From Pseudomonas kribbensis (GTDB lineage Bacteria; Pseudomonadota; Gammaproteobacteria; Pseudomonadales; Pseudomonadaceae): a stretch of DNA of 64,000 nt. This document shows positions 46,327-55,689 of this stretch, one piece after another. The translations under genes and the position numbers were made by a program. The stretch lies in NCBI RefSeq assembly GCF_003352185.1, contig NZ_CP029608.1:4030001-4094000 (forward strand), given 5' to 3'. Within the stretch, counting starts at the first letter, position 1, and every line of letters begins with the position of its first letter. The notes beneath the pieces were generated by a model that saw only the letters and a list, made by a program, of their open reading frames with translations, was not told the origin of the DNA and did not search any database.

Positions 46327-47384
46327 GGCAACTGCACCTTCGGTCTGGTTTCGACGAACAGCGCCCAGCTCGACATGAACAATGCAGCGATCAGCGGCCC
46401 GATCACGAAACCATTAAGACCGAATACCGCCATCCCGCCCAGCGTCGAGATCAGGATCATGTAGTCCGGCATGCGCGTGTCCTTGCCCACCAGCACCGGA
46501 CGCAGCACGTTATCCACCAGGCCGATCACGAACACCCCGAACAGCCCCAGCACCACGCCCTGCCAGATCATCCCGCTGAGCAGGAAGTAAACCGCCACCG
46601 GCGCCCAGACGATCCCGGCCCCCACCGCCGGCAGCAGCGACAGAAACGCCATCAACACCGCCCAAAGCAACGCGCTGGGTATGTCGAGAAACCAGAAAAT
46701 CGCCCCGCCCAGCGCGCCTTGCGTAATGGCCACCAGCAGGTTGCCTTTGACCGTGGCGCGCACCACCCGATTGAATTTCAGTTGCAGGCGCCGCTTGTGA
46801 TGCTCTTCCAGCGGTACCGCCGTGCGCACCTTGCGCGCCAGTTCGGCGCCGTCGCGCAGAAAGAAAAACAGCAAGTACAACATGATGAAAAAGCTCACCA
46901 CGAAATCGAACGTGCCCTGGCCGAAACTGAATGCCTGGGTCGCCAGCACCTGACTGCCCTGCATCGCCGCCTTGACGATCTTCTCGCGCAAGGCATTGAG
47001 TTCGCCCATACCGAAACGGTCGAGCAGGTGCTGAAAGTACGGCGGCAGGCTGTGCTTGAACTGCGCCAGGTACGCACCGATATCGAGCTTGCCGCTTTCG
47101 ATGTTGTCGTAGAGCGTCGCCCCTTCCTGCACCAGCAACACGCTGATGACGATCACCGGCAGAATCGCGATCACCACGCAGACACTCAAGGTGCACAGTG
47201 ACGTCAGGTTGCGTTGCCAGCCGAACCTCTGCTGCAACCGGCGTTGCATCGGCGCGAATACAATGCCTAGGATCACCGCCCAGAACACCGCGCCGTAGAA
47301 CGGCAGCAGGATCCAGATAAAGGCCACCGTCACCAGCAGCAACAGCACGGTGAGGGATTTGAATTGCAGACTCTTTTGGTTCAT
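46323..47384 (-). CDS. AI-2E family transporter (PerM/YdiK-like)
   Basis: 353 residues with about eight membrane helices and a central hydrophilic region. Family signatures are PFYGAVFWAVILGIVFAP, SFFIMLYLLFFFLRDG, LSLLPAVGAGIVWAPVAVYF and NGFVIGPLIAALFMSSW. The family includes TqsA, the autoinducer-2 exporter of E. coli, but most members have no proven substrate. It is monocistronic. Confidence 0.9.
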   Translation of the reverse strand: MNQKSLQFKSLTVLLLLVTVAFIWILLPFYGAVFWAVILGIVFAPMQRRLQQRFGWQRNLTSLCTLSVCVVIAILPVIVISVLLVQEGATLYDNIESGKLDIGAYLAQFKHSLPPYFQHLLDRFGMGELNALREKIVKAAMQGSQVLATQAFSFGQGTFDFVVSFFIMLYLLFFFLRDGAELARKVRTAVPLEEHHKRRLQLKFNRVVRATVKGNLLVAITQGALGGAIFWFLDIPSALLWAVLMAFLSLLPAVGAGIVWAPVAVYFLLSGMIWQGVVLGLFGVFVIGLVDNVLRPVLVGKDTRMPDYMILISTLGGMAVFGLNGFVIGPLIAALFMSSWALFVETRPKVQLP

Positions 47385-47540
47385 GTCCGGTCCATGTCAG
47401 TCAGGCGCCACGCGCACCCGCCCAACTTAGTCAGCCCACGCCCGCGCGAGTGCCATCTTTGTTCATGGAGCATAGATCCAGATCAATAAACCCTCGCCGC
47501 GCCTCGTTTACCCTCCCGCGCTTTTGCGACCGACACCGCC

Positions 47541-48869
47541 ATGACGCCCTCCTTCACCCCGGAATTGCTCGCCCCCGCCGGCACCCTGAAAAACATGCGC
47601 TACGCCTTCGCCTACGGCGCCGATGCGGTCTACGCCGGCCAGCCGCGCTACAGCCTGCGGGTGCGCAACAACGAGTTCGACCACGCCAATCTGGCCCTCG
47701 GCATTCGTGAAGCCCAGGCCCAGGGCAAGCGCTTCTACGTGGTGGTCAACATCGCGCCGCACAACGCCAAGCTCAAGACCTTCCTCAAGGATCTGGCGCC
47801 GGTGATCGAGATGGCACCGGATGCACTGATCATGTCCGACCCCGGCCTGATCATGCTGGTGCGCCGGCACTTTCCGCAGATGCCGATTCACCTGTCGGTG
47901 CAGGCCAACACGGTGAATTGGGCGAGCGTCGAATTCTGGCAGCAACAAGGGCTGAGCCGGATCATCCTGTCCCGGGAGCTGTCGCTGGAAGAGATCGGCG
48001 AAATCCGCGAGCAGGTGCCGGGCATGGAACTGGAAGTGTTCGTCCACGGCGCGCTGTGCATGGCCTACTCCGGCCGCTGCCTGCTCTCCGGCTACATGAA
48101 CAAGCGCGACGCCAATCAGGGCACCTGCACCAACGCCTGCCGCTGGAAATATTCGGCGCAGGAAGCCAGCGAAAACCAGCTCGGCGAAATCGTGCAGACC
48201 TTCGAACCGCAACCGACCCTCGGCCTCGGCGCCCCCACCGATCAAGTGTTCCTGCTGCAGGAAGCCAATCGTCCCGGCGAGATGATGCCGGCCTTCGAAG
48301 ACGAGCACGGCACCTACATCATGAACGCCAAGGACCTGCGCGCGGTGCAGCATGTCGAGCGCCTGACCCGCATGGGCGTGCACTCGCTGAAGATCGAAGG
48401 CCGGACCAAATCGCACTTCTATTGCGCCCGCACCACTCAGGTTTACCGCCGGGCTATCGACGATGCGGTGGCCGGTCGCGAATTCGACCGCAGCCTGATG
48501 ACCGATCTGGAATCCCTCGCCCAGCGTGGCTACACCGAAGGTTTCCTGCGCCGGCATGTGCATGACGAATACCAGAACTACCAGAACGGCAGCTCGGTGT
48601 CGGAGCGTCAGCAATTCGTTGGCGAGCTGACCGGCGAGCGCCGGGATCGGCTGGCCGAGGTCAAAGTGAAGAACCGCTTTGCCCTGGGCGATCATCTGGA
48701 ACTGATGACGCCCAAGGGCAACTTCCATTTTGATCTGCATGAATTGCAGAGCCTCAAGGGCGAGGCCATCGATGTGGCGCCGGGGGACGGGCACACCGTG
48801 TACCTGCCGATTCCGGATGCGGTGGATCTGCGCTTCGGCCTGTTGATGCGCGACGTGAGCGGAGCCTGA
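47541..48869 (+). CDS. trhP: tRNA 5-hydroxyuridine synthesis protein TrhP (YegQ, U32 family)
   Basis: 442 residues; the family norm is about 450. PELLAPAGTLKNMRYAFAYG, VFVHGALCMAYSGRCLLSGY and ANQGTCTNACRWKY carry the cysteines that ligate an iron-sulphur cluster, and LKIEGRTKSHFYCARTTQVY is the U32 signature. In E. coli, TrhP hydroxylates uridine 34 of several tRNAs using prephenate, as the first step to cmo5U/mo5U. The old name is peptidase U32. It is monocistronic and divergent from the AI-2E-family gene. Confidence 0.93.
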   Translation: MTPSFTPELLAPAGTLKNMRYAFAYGADAVYAGQPRYSLRVRNNEFDHANLALGIREAQAQGKRFYVVVNIAPHNAKLKTFLKDLAPVIEMAPDALIMSDPGLIMLVRRHFPQMPIHLSVQANTVNWASVEFWQQQGLSRIILSRELSLEEIGEIREQVPGMELEVFVHGALCMAYSGRCLLSGYMNKRDANQGTCTNACRWKYSAQEASENQLGEIVQTFEPQPTLGLGAPTDQVFLLQEANRPGEMMPAFEDEHGTYIMNAKDLRAVQHVERLTRMGVHSLKIEGRTKSHFYCARTTQVYRRAIDDAVAGREFDRSLMTDLESLAQRGYTEGFLRRHVHDEYQNYQNGSSVSERQQFVGELTGERRDRLAEVKVKNRFALGDHLELMTPKGNFHFDLHELQSLKGEAIDVAPGDGHTVYLPIPDAVDLRFGLLMRDVSGA

Positions 48870-48875
48870 TCCGGC

Positions 48876-49739
48876 TCAGGCAAACTCCTCGCGCAACATC
48901 GCCACAAACGCCTCACGCGCCGGGTGCACCCCGGCGTTTTCATGCCAGTAGAACAAGTTGTCGATAGCCGTCAGCTCCGGGAATTCGTAACCCGCACACC
49001 CCGCGCCTTTGGCGTATTGCTCGAACACGCCTTTGGGCACCAGCGCTACGCCAGCGCCGGCGCTCACGCAACCGACAATCGCCCCGTAACTGGCCAGGCT
49101 GACAATCGGCAACGCCAGGCCCTGACGCAACAACCAGTGCTCCAGCGCGGCGCGATACGGACAGCCCTGCGGCCACATGAACACGGTCTTGTCCTGTAAA
49201 TCGTCGAGGTTGCGTATCGGCCCGAAAGAAGTCGAAGCGATCAGCAGCAGTTCCTCGCGATACATCGGCGTACGTTTGAGCTGCGAACGCTCGACGTCCA
49301 CCGCGACGATCGCGCCGTCCAGACGATGACTGACCGTATCGTCGAGCAACTGGCCCCAGGTGCCGGTGGTCAATTCCAGCGCCACATTCGGATAGCGCTT
49401 GTGAAATTTCGCCAGCAGACGTGGCAGGCGCCCGGTAGCCGAAGATTCGATGGCACCGATGCGCAACGGCCCGGACGGCTCGGCAGCGGGATCGACTGCG
49501 CGTTTGGCCTCAGCCGTCAGCGCCAGAATCTTCTCCGCATAGGCGAGAAAGGTCTGCCCCGCCGGACTGATCCGCAACCCCCGCCCTTCGCGCAGAAACA
49601 GCGCAACCCCCAGTTCCGCTTCCAGGGACTTGATCCGCGCCGTGATGTTCGACGGCACGCAAAACAGCTTTTCAGCGGCCTTGGCGATGCTGCCGACCTC
49701 GGCCACGGTCTTGAACATGCGGATTTGCGCCAGCTCCAT
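48876..49739 (-). CDS. LysR-type regulator divergent from an EamA exporter
   Basis: 287 residues from ATG 49739; an ATG at 49745 is possible. HTH is SIAKAAEKLFCVPSNITARI followed by LEAELGVALFLREGRGLRIS, then a substrate-binding domain. The divergent gene at 49841 is a DMT exporter, a frequent pairing for local control of efflux. It is convergent with trhP (6 bases). Confidence 0.87.
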   Translation of the reverse strand: MELAQIRMFKTVAEVGSIAKAAEKLFCVPSNITARIKSLEAELGVALFLREGRGLRISPAGQTFLAYAEKILALTAEAKRAVDPAAEPSGPLRIGAIESSATGRLPRLLAKFHKRYPNVALELTTGTWGQLLDDTVSHRLDGAIVAVDVERSQLKRTPMYREELLLIASTSFGPIRNLDDLQDKTVFMWPQGCPYRAALEHWLLRQGLALPIVSLASYGAIVGCVSAGAGVALVPKGVFEQYAKGAGCAGYEFPELTAIDNLFYWHENAGVHPAREAFVAMLREEFA

Positions 49740-49840
49740 AATCATCACTCTGAGTGAACGGTTCGCGCAGTATAAGTCAGTTGTGGCGAATGATTGGCCG
49801 CCCGGATACTCGGTGCATCAACCCTCCTGGTGCCTCGCTC

Positions 49841-50734
49841 ATGCCCTTCACTTCGCCTTTGAAAATCCTGTTGGCCATGGCCTTTGTCGTCGGCTGCTGG
49901 GCCTATTCGCCGACCGGCATCCACATCGGCCTGCAAGCCTACGATCCAGGGCATCTGGCGTTGCTGCGGTTTCTGCTGGCGTCGCTGTTCATGGCCGTGA
50001 TTGCAGGCTTCAAGGGCATTCACCTGCCGCGCCTGCAAGACTTGCCACTGTTGTTTGCCCTGGGCTTTTTTGCCGTCAGCCTGCATCACGTGGTGCTGAA
50101 CATCGGCCAGCAAAGCGTCAGCGCCGGTGCGTCCAGTGTGCTGGCGCAATCGACACCGCTGTTCAGCACGCTGCTGGCGCGGTTTCTGTTCAAGGATCGG
50201 GTCAGCGTCTGGCGCTGGGGTTGTGTGCTGACAGGATTCGTCGGCGTGGTGATTGTGGTGAGCGGCGATCGCGGCCTCGGCAGCATCGACGCCCATGGTT
50301 TGCTGATCCTGCTGGCGGCGGTGTCGTGGAGCGTTTACTTCGCCCTGCAAAAACACCACGCCCGGCGCTATGACGGGCTGACGCTGGTTTGCTACACGGT
50401 ATGGTCCGGCACGCTGCTGTTGTTGATTTACTTGCCGGGGCTGGCCGACAGCGTGGCCAGTGCGCCGCTGCGGGTGCAATGGGCGGTGCTCGCTCTGGGC
50501 GTGTTTCCCAGCGCCCTTGCCTATCTGGCGTGGGCGTTCGTGCTCAAGCATGTGGACCTGAGCCGGGCGACGATGACGCTGTACCTGATTCCGCCGACCG
50601 CGATGGGGATTGCCTCGGTGGGTCTGGGCGAACGCCCGACACTGCTGGTGCTGGTGGGTTCGGCGGTGGTGCTGATCAGTGTGCTGGCGTTGAATCTGGA
50701 GCGGCCGGCGGTGGTCCGGGCCATTGAGACTTGA
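49841..50734 (+). CDS. EamA/DMT family exporter
   Basis: 297 residues from ATG 49841 with about ten membrane helices in two EamA repeats (ILLAMAFVVGCWAYSPTGIH and ILLAAVSWSVYFALQKHHA). QSVSAGASSVLAQSTPLFST and YLAWAFVLKHVDLSRATMTL are typical signature loops. It probably exports an amino acid or metabolite. It is regulated presumably by the divergent LysR gene; its stop is 12 bases from the convergent GntR gene's stop. Confidence 0.88.
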   Translation: MPFTSPLKILLAMAFVVGCWAYSPTGIHIGLQAYDPGHLALLRFLLASLFMAVIAGFKGIHLPRLQDLPLLFALGFFAVSLHHVVLNIGQQSVSAGASSVLAQSTPLFSTLLARFLFKDRVSVWRWGCVLTGFVGVVIVVSGDRGLGSIDAHGLLILLAAVSWSVYFALQKHHARRYDGLTLVCYTVWSGTLLLLIYLPGLADSVASAPLRVQWAVLALGVFPSALAYLAWAFVLKHVDLSRATMTLYLIPPTAMGIASVGLGERPTLLVLVGSAVVLISVLALNLERPAVVRAIET

Positions 50735-50746
50735 GTCGCGGCGGCA

Positions 50747-51463
50747 TCAGGCGCCGCCCGCCGAAAACCGGTCGCGGCTGTTGCTCAGGTGCAGCCACAT
50801 CGCTGCACGCGCCGCTTCCGGATCCTGGCGTCTGATCGCGTTGAATATCGCCTCATGCTCCAGGTTCGCCAGTTGCCCGAGCTTGCTCAAATCCACCGCG
50901 CCGCGTTCGGCCGCATTGACCCGGGTACGCGGGATCATCGCGCTGCCCAGGTGCTGCATGATTTCGGTGAAGCAGACGTTGCCGGTGGCTTCGGCAATCA
51001 ACAGATGAAAGCGCCGGTCGGCCTCGACGCAACTGTCGTTGTTGGCCAACAGACGCTGGTAGTCGTCCAGCGCCTGGCGCATCTGCAGCAGTTGTTGTTC
51101 GCTGCGACGTTGCGCGGCCAGTGCCGCCGCTTGCGTCTCGAGGCCCATGCGCAATTCGAGAATGCTGCGCACCCCCAGCGCCGTATCGACATTCAGCCGC
51201 AGCCCCTGCTCCGGCGCACGCTCGATCACGAACGTGCCGATGCCGTGCCGCGTCTCCACCAGCCCCGACGCCTGCAACTTGGAAATCGCCTCGCGCACCA
51301 CGGTGCGGCTGACGCCGTGCTCCTGAACGATCGAGTTTTCCGACGGCAGCTTGTCACCGGGCAGCATCTGGCCGAGCAGGATGCTCTGGGTGAGTTTTTC
51401 CACCAGGTCATGGGCCAGGTTGTGGGCGCGTTTGCGAGCAGGTGCGTCGAGGTCTTCTTGCAT
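50747..51463 (-). CDS. FCD-domain GntR regulator, probable glucarate regulator
   Basis: 238 residues from ATG 51463. The winged HTH is LPSENSIVQEHGVSRTVVRE and RHGIGTFVIER, with ISKLQASGLVE between. The C-terminal FCD domain keeps the metal-binding set (FHLLIAEATGNV, LEHEAIFNAIRRQD). FCD regulators usually sense carboxylic or sugar acids. It is divergent from the glucarate transporter, and four operator-like motifs lie between them, so it most likely represses gudPD until glucarate or a product is present. Confidence 0.9.
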   Translation of the reverse strand: MQEDLDAPARKRAHNLAHDLVEKLTQSILLGQMLPGDKLPSENSIVQEHGVSRTVVREAISKLQASGLVETRHGIGTFVIERAPEQGLRLNVDTALGVRSILELRMGLETQAAALAAQRRSEQQLLQMRQALDDYQRLLANNDSCVEADRRFHLLIAEATGNVCFTEIMQHLGSAMIPRTRVNAAERGAVDLSKLGQLANLEHEAIFNAIRRQDPEAARAAMWLHLSNSRDRFSAGGA

Positions 51464-51514
51464 GGTCGGTTCCGGTGATCGGGACAAGCCGATCGTAGCA
51501 CTGCGGGCGATGAC

Positions 51515-51769
51515 TTGTATGAGCTCCTATGATTTCAGGCGCTCAACTTGTATGACAACAAGCGCTTTTCGCTAGAAAACTTTCACTAATTTCACGCCAG
51601 CACTGCACATTCGCTGGTCTTGCACTCCGCATCTCGCGCCCGGCAACAACCCTTTAAAACCCAACAAATACGGCACTTCAAATCCAGAAAAGCATAAAAA
51701 CCCTTCGCCGTAGATAAATTTGATTGAGCACTCCAACTTGTAGGACAAAAAAATGCAGTTGTATGATGT
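51515..51769. promoter_or_regulatory. Four repeated GntR-type operator motifs
   Basis: TTGTATGAGCT (51515-51525), TTGTATGACAA (51548-51558), TTGTAGGACAA (51738-51748) and TTGTATGATGT (51759-51769). The middle two are full dyads TTGT-N3-ACAA of the FadR/FCD operator kind (GT...AC core); the outer two keep only one half. The last pair is 21 bases apart, two helical turns. They occupy the 367-base region between the regulator and gudP, which otherwise holds no gene. Confidence 0.55.
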
Positions 51770-51830
51770 CTATCAACAACGCAGCACCCAGCCACACCCC
51801 GCATAAAAATAACGAGTGGGAGAAAACCAA

Positions 51831-53177
51831 GTGAAATCATCCATTGCCGGGATGAACGAGGGCGCCGATTCGGTGCTGTCCTCCGCCATTGCCAAAGTCA
51901 AACGCCACGTCCTACCGCTGTTCGTCATCATGTTCATCGTCAATTACATTGACCGGGTGAACATCGGTTTCGTCCGCACCCACATGGAACACGACCTCGG
52001 CATCTGTGCTGCGGCCTACGGTTTCGGTGCCGGGCTGTTCTTCATCGGTTACGCGCTGTTCGAAGTCCCTTCCAACATGCTGCTGCAAAAGGTCGGCGCG
52101 CGAATCTGGCTGACCCGCATCATGCTCACCTGGGGCCTGGTGGCCGCCGGCATGGCGTTCATCCAGAACGAAACCCACTTCTACATCCTGCGTTTTCTGC
52201 TCGGCGTGGCCGAGGCCGGGTTCTTTCCCGGGGTGATCTACTACTTCACCCGCTGGTTGCCGGGGGCCGAGCGCGGCAAGGCGATTGCGATTTTCCTCAG
52301 TGGCTCTGCCGTGGCCTCGCTGATTTCCGGTCCGTTGTCCGGCCTGCTGCTACAGATCGAAGGTCTCGGTCTGCACGGCTGGCAGTGGATGTATTTCATT
52401 GAAGGGATGTTCTCGGTCGGCCTCTGCGTGTTCGTGTGGTTCTGGCTCGACGCCAAACCCCACGACGCCAAATGGCTGACCCACGCCGAGCAGGATGCGC
52501 TGGTCAAAGCCATCGACGACGAACAGAAGGCCCGCGAAGCCGCAACGCCGATCCGGCCGTCGCTGGGCAAACTGCTCAAGGACCGCCAGATCATCCTGTT
52601 CTGCCTAATCTATTTCTTCATTCAATTGACCATCTACGCCGCAACGTTCTGGCTGCCGAGCATCATCAAGAAGATGGGCGAGATGAGCGACTTCCAGGTC
52701 GGGCTGTTCAACTCGATTCCATGGCTGCTGTCGATCATCGGCATGTACGCGTTCGCCTCGTTCTCGGCGAAGTGGAAACACCAGCAGGCATGGGTCGCCA
52801 CGGCATTGCTGATCGCCGCTGCGGGGATGTTCATGTCCACCACCGGCGGGCCGATTTTTGCCTTCGTCGCGATCTGCTTTGCCGCACTGGGTTTCAAATC
52901 CGCGTCGTCGCTGTTCTGGCCGATCCCGCAGGCCTATCTCGATGCGCGGATCGCCGCCGCCGTGATCGCGTTGATCAACTCGGTGGGCAACCTCGGCGGC
53001 TTCGTCGCCCCCACCACTTTCGGCCTGCTGGAACAACACACCGGTTCGATCCAGGGCGGCCTTTATGGTCTGGCCGCAACCTCGATCATCGCCGCGATCA
53101 TCGTGTTCGCCGCCCGCATGACACCCAAATCCGCACCTGACGTCGCCGTGGCCGATGCCGCGCCGAAACACGCTTGA
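51831..53177 (+). CDS. gudP: D-glucarate/galactarate MFS transporter (anion:cation symporter family)
   Basis: 448 residues from GTG 51831 with GGGAG nine bases upstream; an ATG at 51852 is an alternative. About 12 membrane helices. [38 protein letters not shown] and [20 protein letters not shown] are hallmarks of the GudP/ACS family. Together with the next gene this indicates glucarate uptake; a related hydroxy acid is possible. gudD follows after 14 bases. Confidence 0.87.
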   Translation: MKSSIAGMNEGADSVLSSAIAKVKRHVLPLFVIMFIVNYIDRVNIGFVRTHMEHDLGICAAAYGFGAGLFFIGYALFEVPSNMLLQKVGARIWLTRIMLTWGLVAAGMAFIQNETHFYILRFLLGVAEAGFFPGVIYYFTRWLPGAERGKAIAIFLSGSAVASLISGPLSGLLLQIEGLGLHGWQWMYFIEGMFSVGLCVFVWFWLDAKPHDAKWLTHAEQDALVKAIDDEQKAREAATPIRPSLGKLLKDRQIILFCLIYFFIQLTIYAATFWLPSIIKKMGEMSDFQVGLFNSIPWLLSIIGMYAFASFSAKWKHQQAWVATALLIAAAGMFMSTTGGPIFAFVAICFAALGFKSASSLFWPIPQAYLDARIAAAVIALINSVGNLGGFVAPTTFGLLEQHTGSIQGGLYGLAATSIIAAIIVFAARMTPKSAPDVAVADAAPKHA

Positions 53178-53191
53178 AAGGACAATCCCAA

Positions 53192-54535
53192 ATGACCGCA
53201 CACGACATCGCCAAAGCCCCGATCATCACCGAGATGCAAGTCATCCCGGTGGCCGGCCACGACGGCATGCTGCTCAATCTGAGCGGCGCCCACGGGCCGT
53301 TTTTCACCCGCAACATCGTCATCCTCAAGGACAACGCCGGCCACACCGGCGTCGGTGAAGTGCCCGGTGGCGAACGCATCCGCCAAACGCTGGAAGACGC
53401 CCGCAGCCTGGTGGTCGGCAGCCCGATCGGCACGTATCAGAAGATCCTCAATCAGGTGCGCCAGACTTTCGCCGACCGCGATGCCGGCGGCCGTGGCCTG
53501 CAGACGTTCGACCTGCGCATCACCATTCACGCGGTCACCGGGCTGGAAGCTGCCCTGCTCGACCTGCTCGGCCAGCACCTCGACGTGCCGGTGGCGGCAT
53601 TGCTCGGCGAAGGCCAGCAGCGTGATGAAGTGAAGATGCTCGGTTATCTGTTCTACGTGGGCGACCGCCGGGAAACCGACCTTGCCTACCGCAGCGAACC
53701 GGATGCCGACAACGACTGGTTCCGCGTGCGTCACGAGAAAGCCATGACCGCCGACGCCGTGGTGCGTCTGGCCGAGGCTGCCCACGCGCGTTATGGCTTC
53801 AAGGACTTCAAGCTCAAGGGCGGCGTGCTCAGCGGCGATGCCGAAATCGAAGCGGTGACCGCACTGGCCGAGCGCTTCCCCGACGCCCGCATCACCCTCG
53901 ATCCGAACGGCGCGTGGTCACTGAAAGAAGCGATCCGTCTGTGCCGCGATCAGCATCATGTGCTGGCCTACGCCGAAGACCCGTGCGGTGCGGAAAACGG
54001 TTATTCGGGCCGTGAAGTGATGGCCGAATTCCGCCGCGCCACCGGCCTGAAAACCGCCACCAACATGATCGCCACCGACTGGCGCGAGATGGGTCACGCG
54101 ATTCAGTTGCAGTCTGTGGACATCCCGCTGGCCGACCCGCATTTCTGGACCATGCAGGGCTCGGTGCGCGTGGCGCAGATGTGCCACGAATGGGGCCTGA
54201 CCTGGGGCTCGCACTCCAACAACCATTTCGATATTTCCCTGGCGATGTTCACCCATGTGGCGGCCGCCGCGCCGGGCGACATCACCGCCATCGACACCCA
54301 CTGGATCTGGCAGGACGGCCAGCGCCTGACCAAGGCACCGCTGCAAATCGTCGACGGCTGCGTGCAGGTGCCAAAGAAACCGGGGCTGGGCGTGGAGCTG
54401 GACATGGATCAGGTGGCCAGGGCTCACGAACTCTATAAAGGCATGGGACTCGGCGCGCGGGATGACAGCGTGGCGATGCAGTTTCTGATTCCGGGCTGGA
54501 CGTTCGATAACAAGCGGCCCTGCCTGATGCGCTGA
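53192..54535 (+). CDS. gudD: Glucarate dehydratase
   Basis: 447 residues from ATG 53192 with AAGGA upstream. An enolase-superfamily enzyme: [13 protein letters not shown] carries the KxK base, [10 protein letters not shown] and [11 protein letters not shown] carry metal ligands, [10 protein letters not shown] the third ligand, and [13 protein letters not shown] the general base histidine. It dehydrates D-glucarate (and L-idarate) to 5-keto-4-deoxy-D-glucarate. The enzyme for the next step (a dehydratase or aldolase) is not in this window, so it must lie elsewhere. Confidence 0.95.
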   Translation: MTAHDIAKAPIITEMQVIPVAGHDGMLLNLSGAHGPFFTRNIVILKDNAGHTGVGEVPGGERIRQTLEDARSLVVGSPIGTYQKILNQVRQTFADRDAGGRGLQTFDLRITIHAVTGLEAALLDLLGQHLDVPVAALLGEGQQRDEVKMLGYLFYVGDRRETDLAYRSEPDADNDWFRVRHEKAMTADAVVRLAEAAHARYGFKDFKLKGGVLSGDAEIEAVTALAERFPDARITLDPNGAWSLKEAIRLCRDQHHVLAYAEDPCGAENGYSGREVMAEFRRATGLKTATNMIATDWREMGHAIQLQSVDIPLADPHFWTMQGSVRVAQMCHEWGLTWGSHSNNHFDISLAMFTHVAAAAPGDITAIDTHWIWQDGQRLTKAPLQIVDGCVQVPKKPGLGVELDMDQVARAHELYKGMGLGARDDSVAMQFLIPGWTFDNKRPCLMR

Positions 54536-54556
54536 CCCGGATTCAACGCAATTTCC

Positions 54557-54646
54557 TGTGGGAGCGAGCTTGCTCGCGATGGCGAAGTGTCAGTCGATAA
54601 ATTTTTCGAATTTGAGGCCGTCTTCGCGAGCAGGCTCGCTCCCACA
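54557..54646. repeat. REPIN: inverted pair of GTGGGAGCGAGC REPs
   Basis: 54557-54580 (TGTGGGAGCGAGCTTGCTCG and onward) and the near-complementary 54623-54646, ending GCTCGCTCCCACA, flank a 42-base centre. Each arm also has its own internal dyad (CGAGCTTGCTCG). It lies between the convergent gudD and ampR genes. Confidence 0.9.
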
Positions 54647-54653
54647 AGGGTTC

Positions 54654-55529
54654 TCACTGGCCGGAAATTTCCAGCAACCAGTGCCTGAACGCCGCCATCG
54701 CCGAGGTCTCCGGCCTTGACTGCAACCGCGTCAGCCAATAGCTGCCGGTGGTGATTTCGATGGCAAAGGGTTGGCGGATCAGGTCCGCCGCCAGTTGCCG
54801 GGCAAACATCAACGGCGGCGCCAGTGCCACCCCGCCGCCCTGCAACGCCGCTTCCATCATCGCCAGCGACGAGTCGAACACGATGCTCTGGGGCGGCGCG
54901 GCATGGGTCGCCAGACCCGCCGCATGAAACCATTCCGGCCACTCATCAGTGCGATAGGAACGCAGCAGACGCTGCTGCAGAAGATCCCCCGGCGTGTGCA
55001 ATTGCCGGGCGATTTCCGGCACGCACAGCACTGTCAACGGCGCCTCCAGCAAACGGGTCGCCTCGATACCGTGCCACGCCCCGGCGCCAAACCGGATCGC
55101 GTAATCCAGCCCTTCGGCGGCCACGTCCACCCGGTTGTTGTTGGTCGACAGCCGCAAATCTATGAGCGGATGTTTCGCCTGAAAGTCCGCCAGCCTCGGC
55201 AACAACCAGCCCACGGCGAAAGTGCCCACCGCACCGACCGTGAGCATTTCCCGATATTGCCCGCCCGCCAGACGCTCGAGCATCTGCGCGATATGATCGA
55301 ACGACGTGGTCAGCACCGGCAGCAACGTTTCGCCCTCGCCGGTCAGCATCAGCCCACGGGGCAGGCGTTTGAACAGGATCACGCCGAGTTGCGCTTCCAG
55401 GCTTTTGACCTGATGGCTGACGGCCGCCTGGGTTACGCACAACTCCACGGCAGCGCGAGTGAAGCTCAAATGACGCGCAGAAGCTTCGAAGGCGCGTAAT
55501 GCGTTCAAAGGCAATTGAGGTCGAATCAT
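54654..55529 (-). CDS. ampR: LysR-type beta-lactamase regulator AmpR
   Basis: 291 residues from ATG 55529. The reading LPLNALRAFEASARHLSFTR, CVTQAAVSHQVKSLEAQLGV and LFKRLPRGLMLTGEGETLLP matches my recollection of P. aeruginosa AmpR almost residue for residue in the N-terminal half, as does ITTGSYWLTRLQSRPETSAM near the end. AmpR binds peptidoglycan fragments (UDP-MurNAc-pentapeptide as co-repressor, anhydro-muropeptides as inducer) and switches ampC. It is divergent from ampC with a 160-base shared region, the classical arrangement. Confidence 0.93.
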   Translation of the reverse strand: MIRPQLPLNALRAFEASARHLSFTRAAVELCVTQAAVSHQVKSLEAQLGVILFKRLPRGLMLTGEGETLLPVLTTSFDHIAQMLERLAGGQYREMLTVGAVGTFAVGWLLPRLADFQAKHPLIDLRLSTNNNRVDVAAEGLDYAIRFGAGAWHGIEATRLLEAPLTVLCVPEIARQLHTPGDLLQQRLLRSYRTDEWPEWFHAAGLATHAAPPQSIVFDSSLAMMEAALQGGGVALAPPLMFARQLAADLIRQPFAIEITTGSYWLTRLQSRPETSAMAAFRHWLLEISGQ

Positions 55530-55689
55530 GCCCAGTCCCAAATTTTTCTAATGGCTCGTCCGAGTTTTCATCGTTTGTCGAAAGACACCGGACTGCCTAG
55601 ATTTGGCGGCGCCGATCAGCCGGCCCGACGGAAAACGCTCGCAGTGTAGCGGGATAACACCATCAACACTCATGGAGAGTGGCCCAAGC

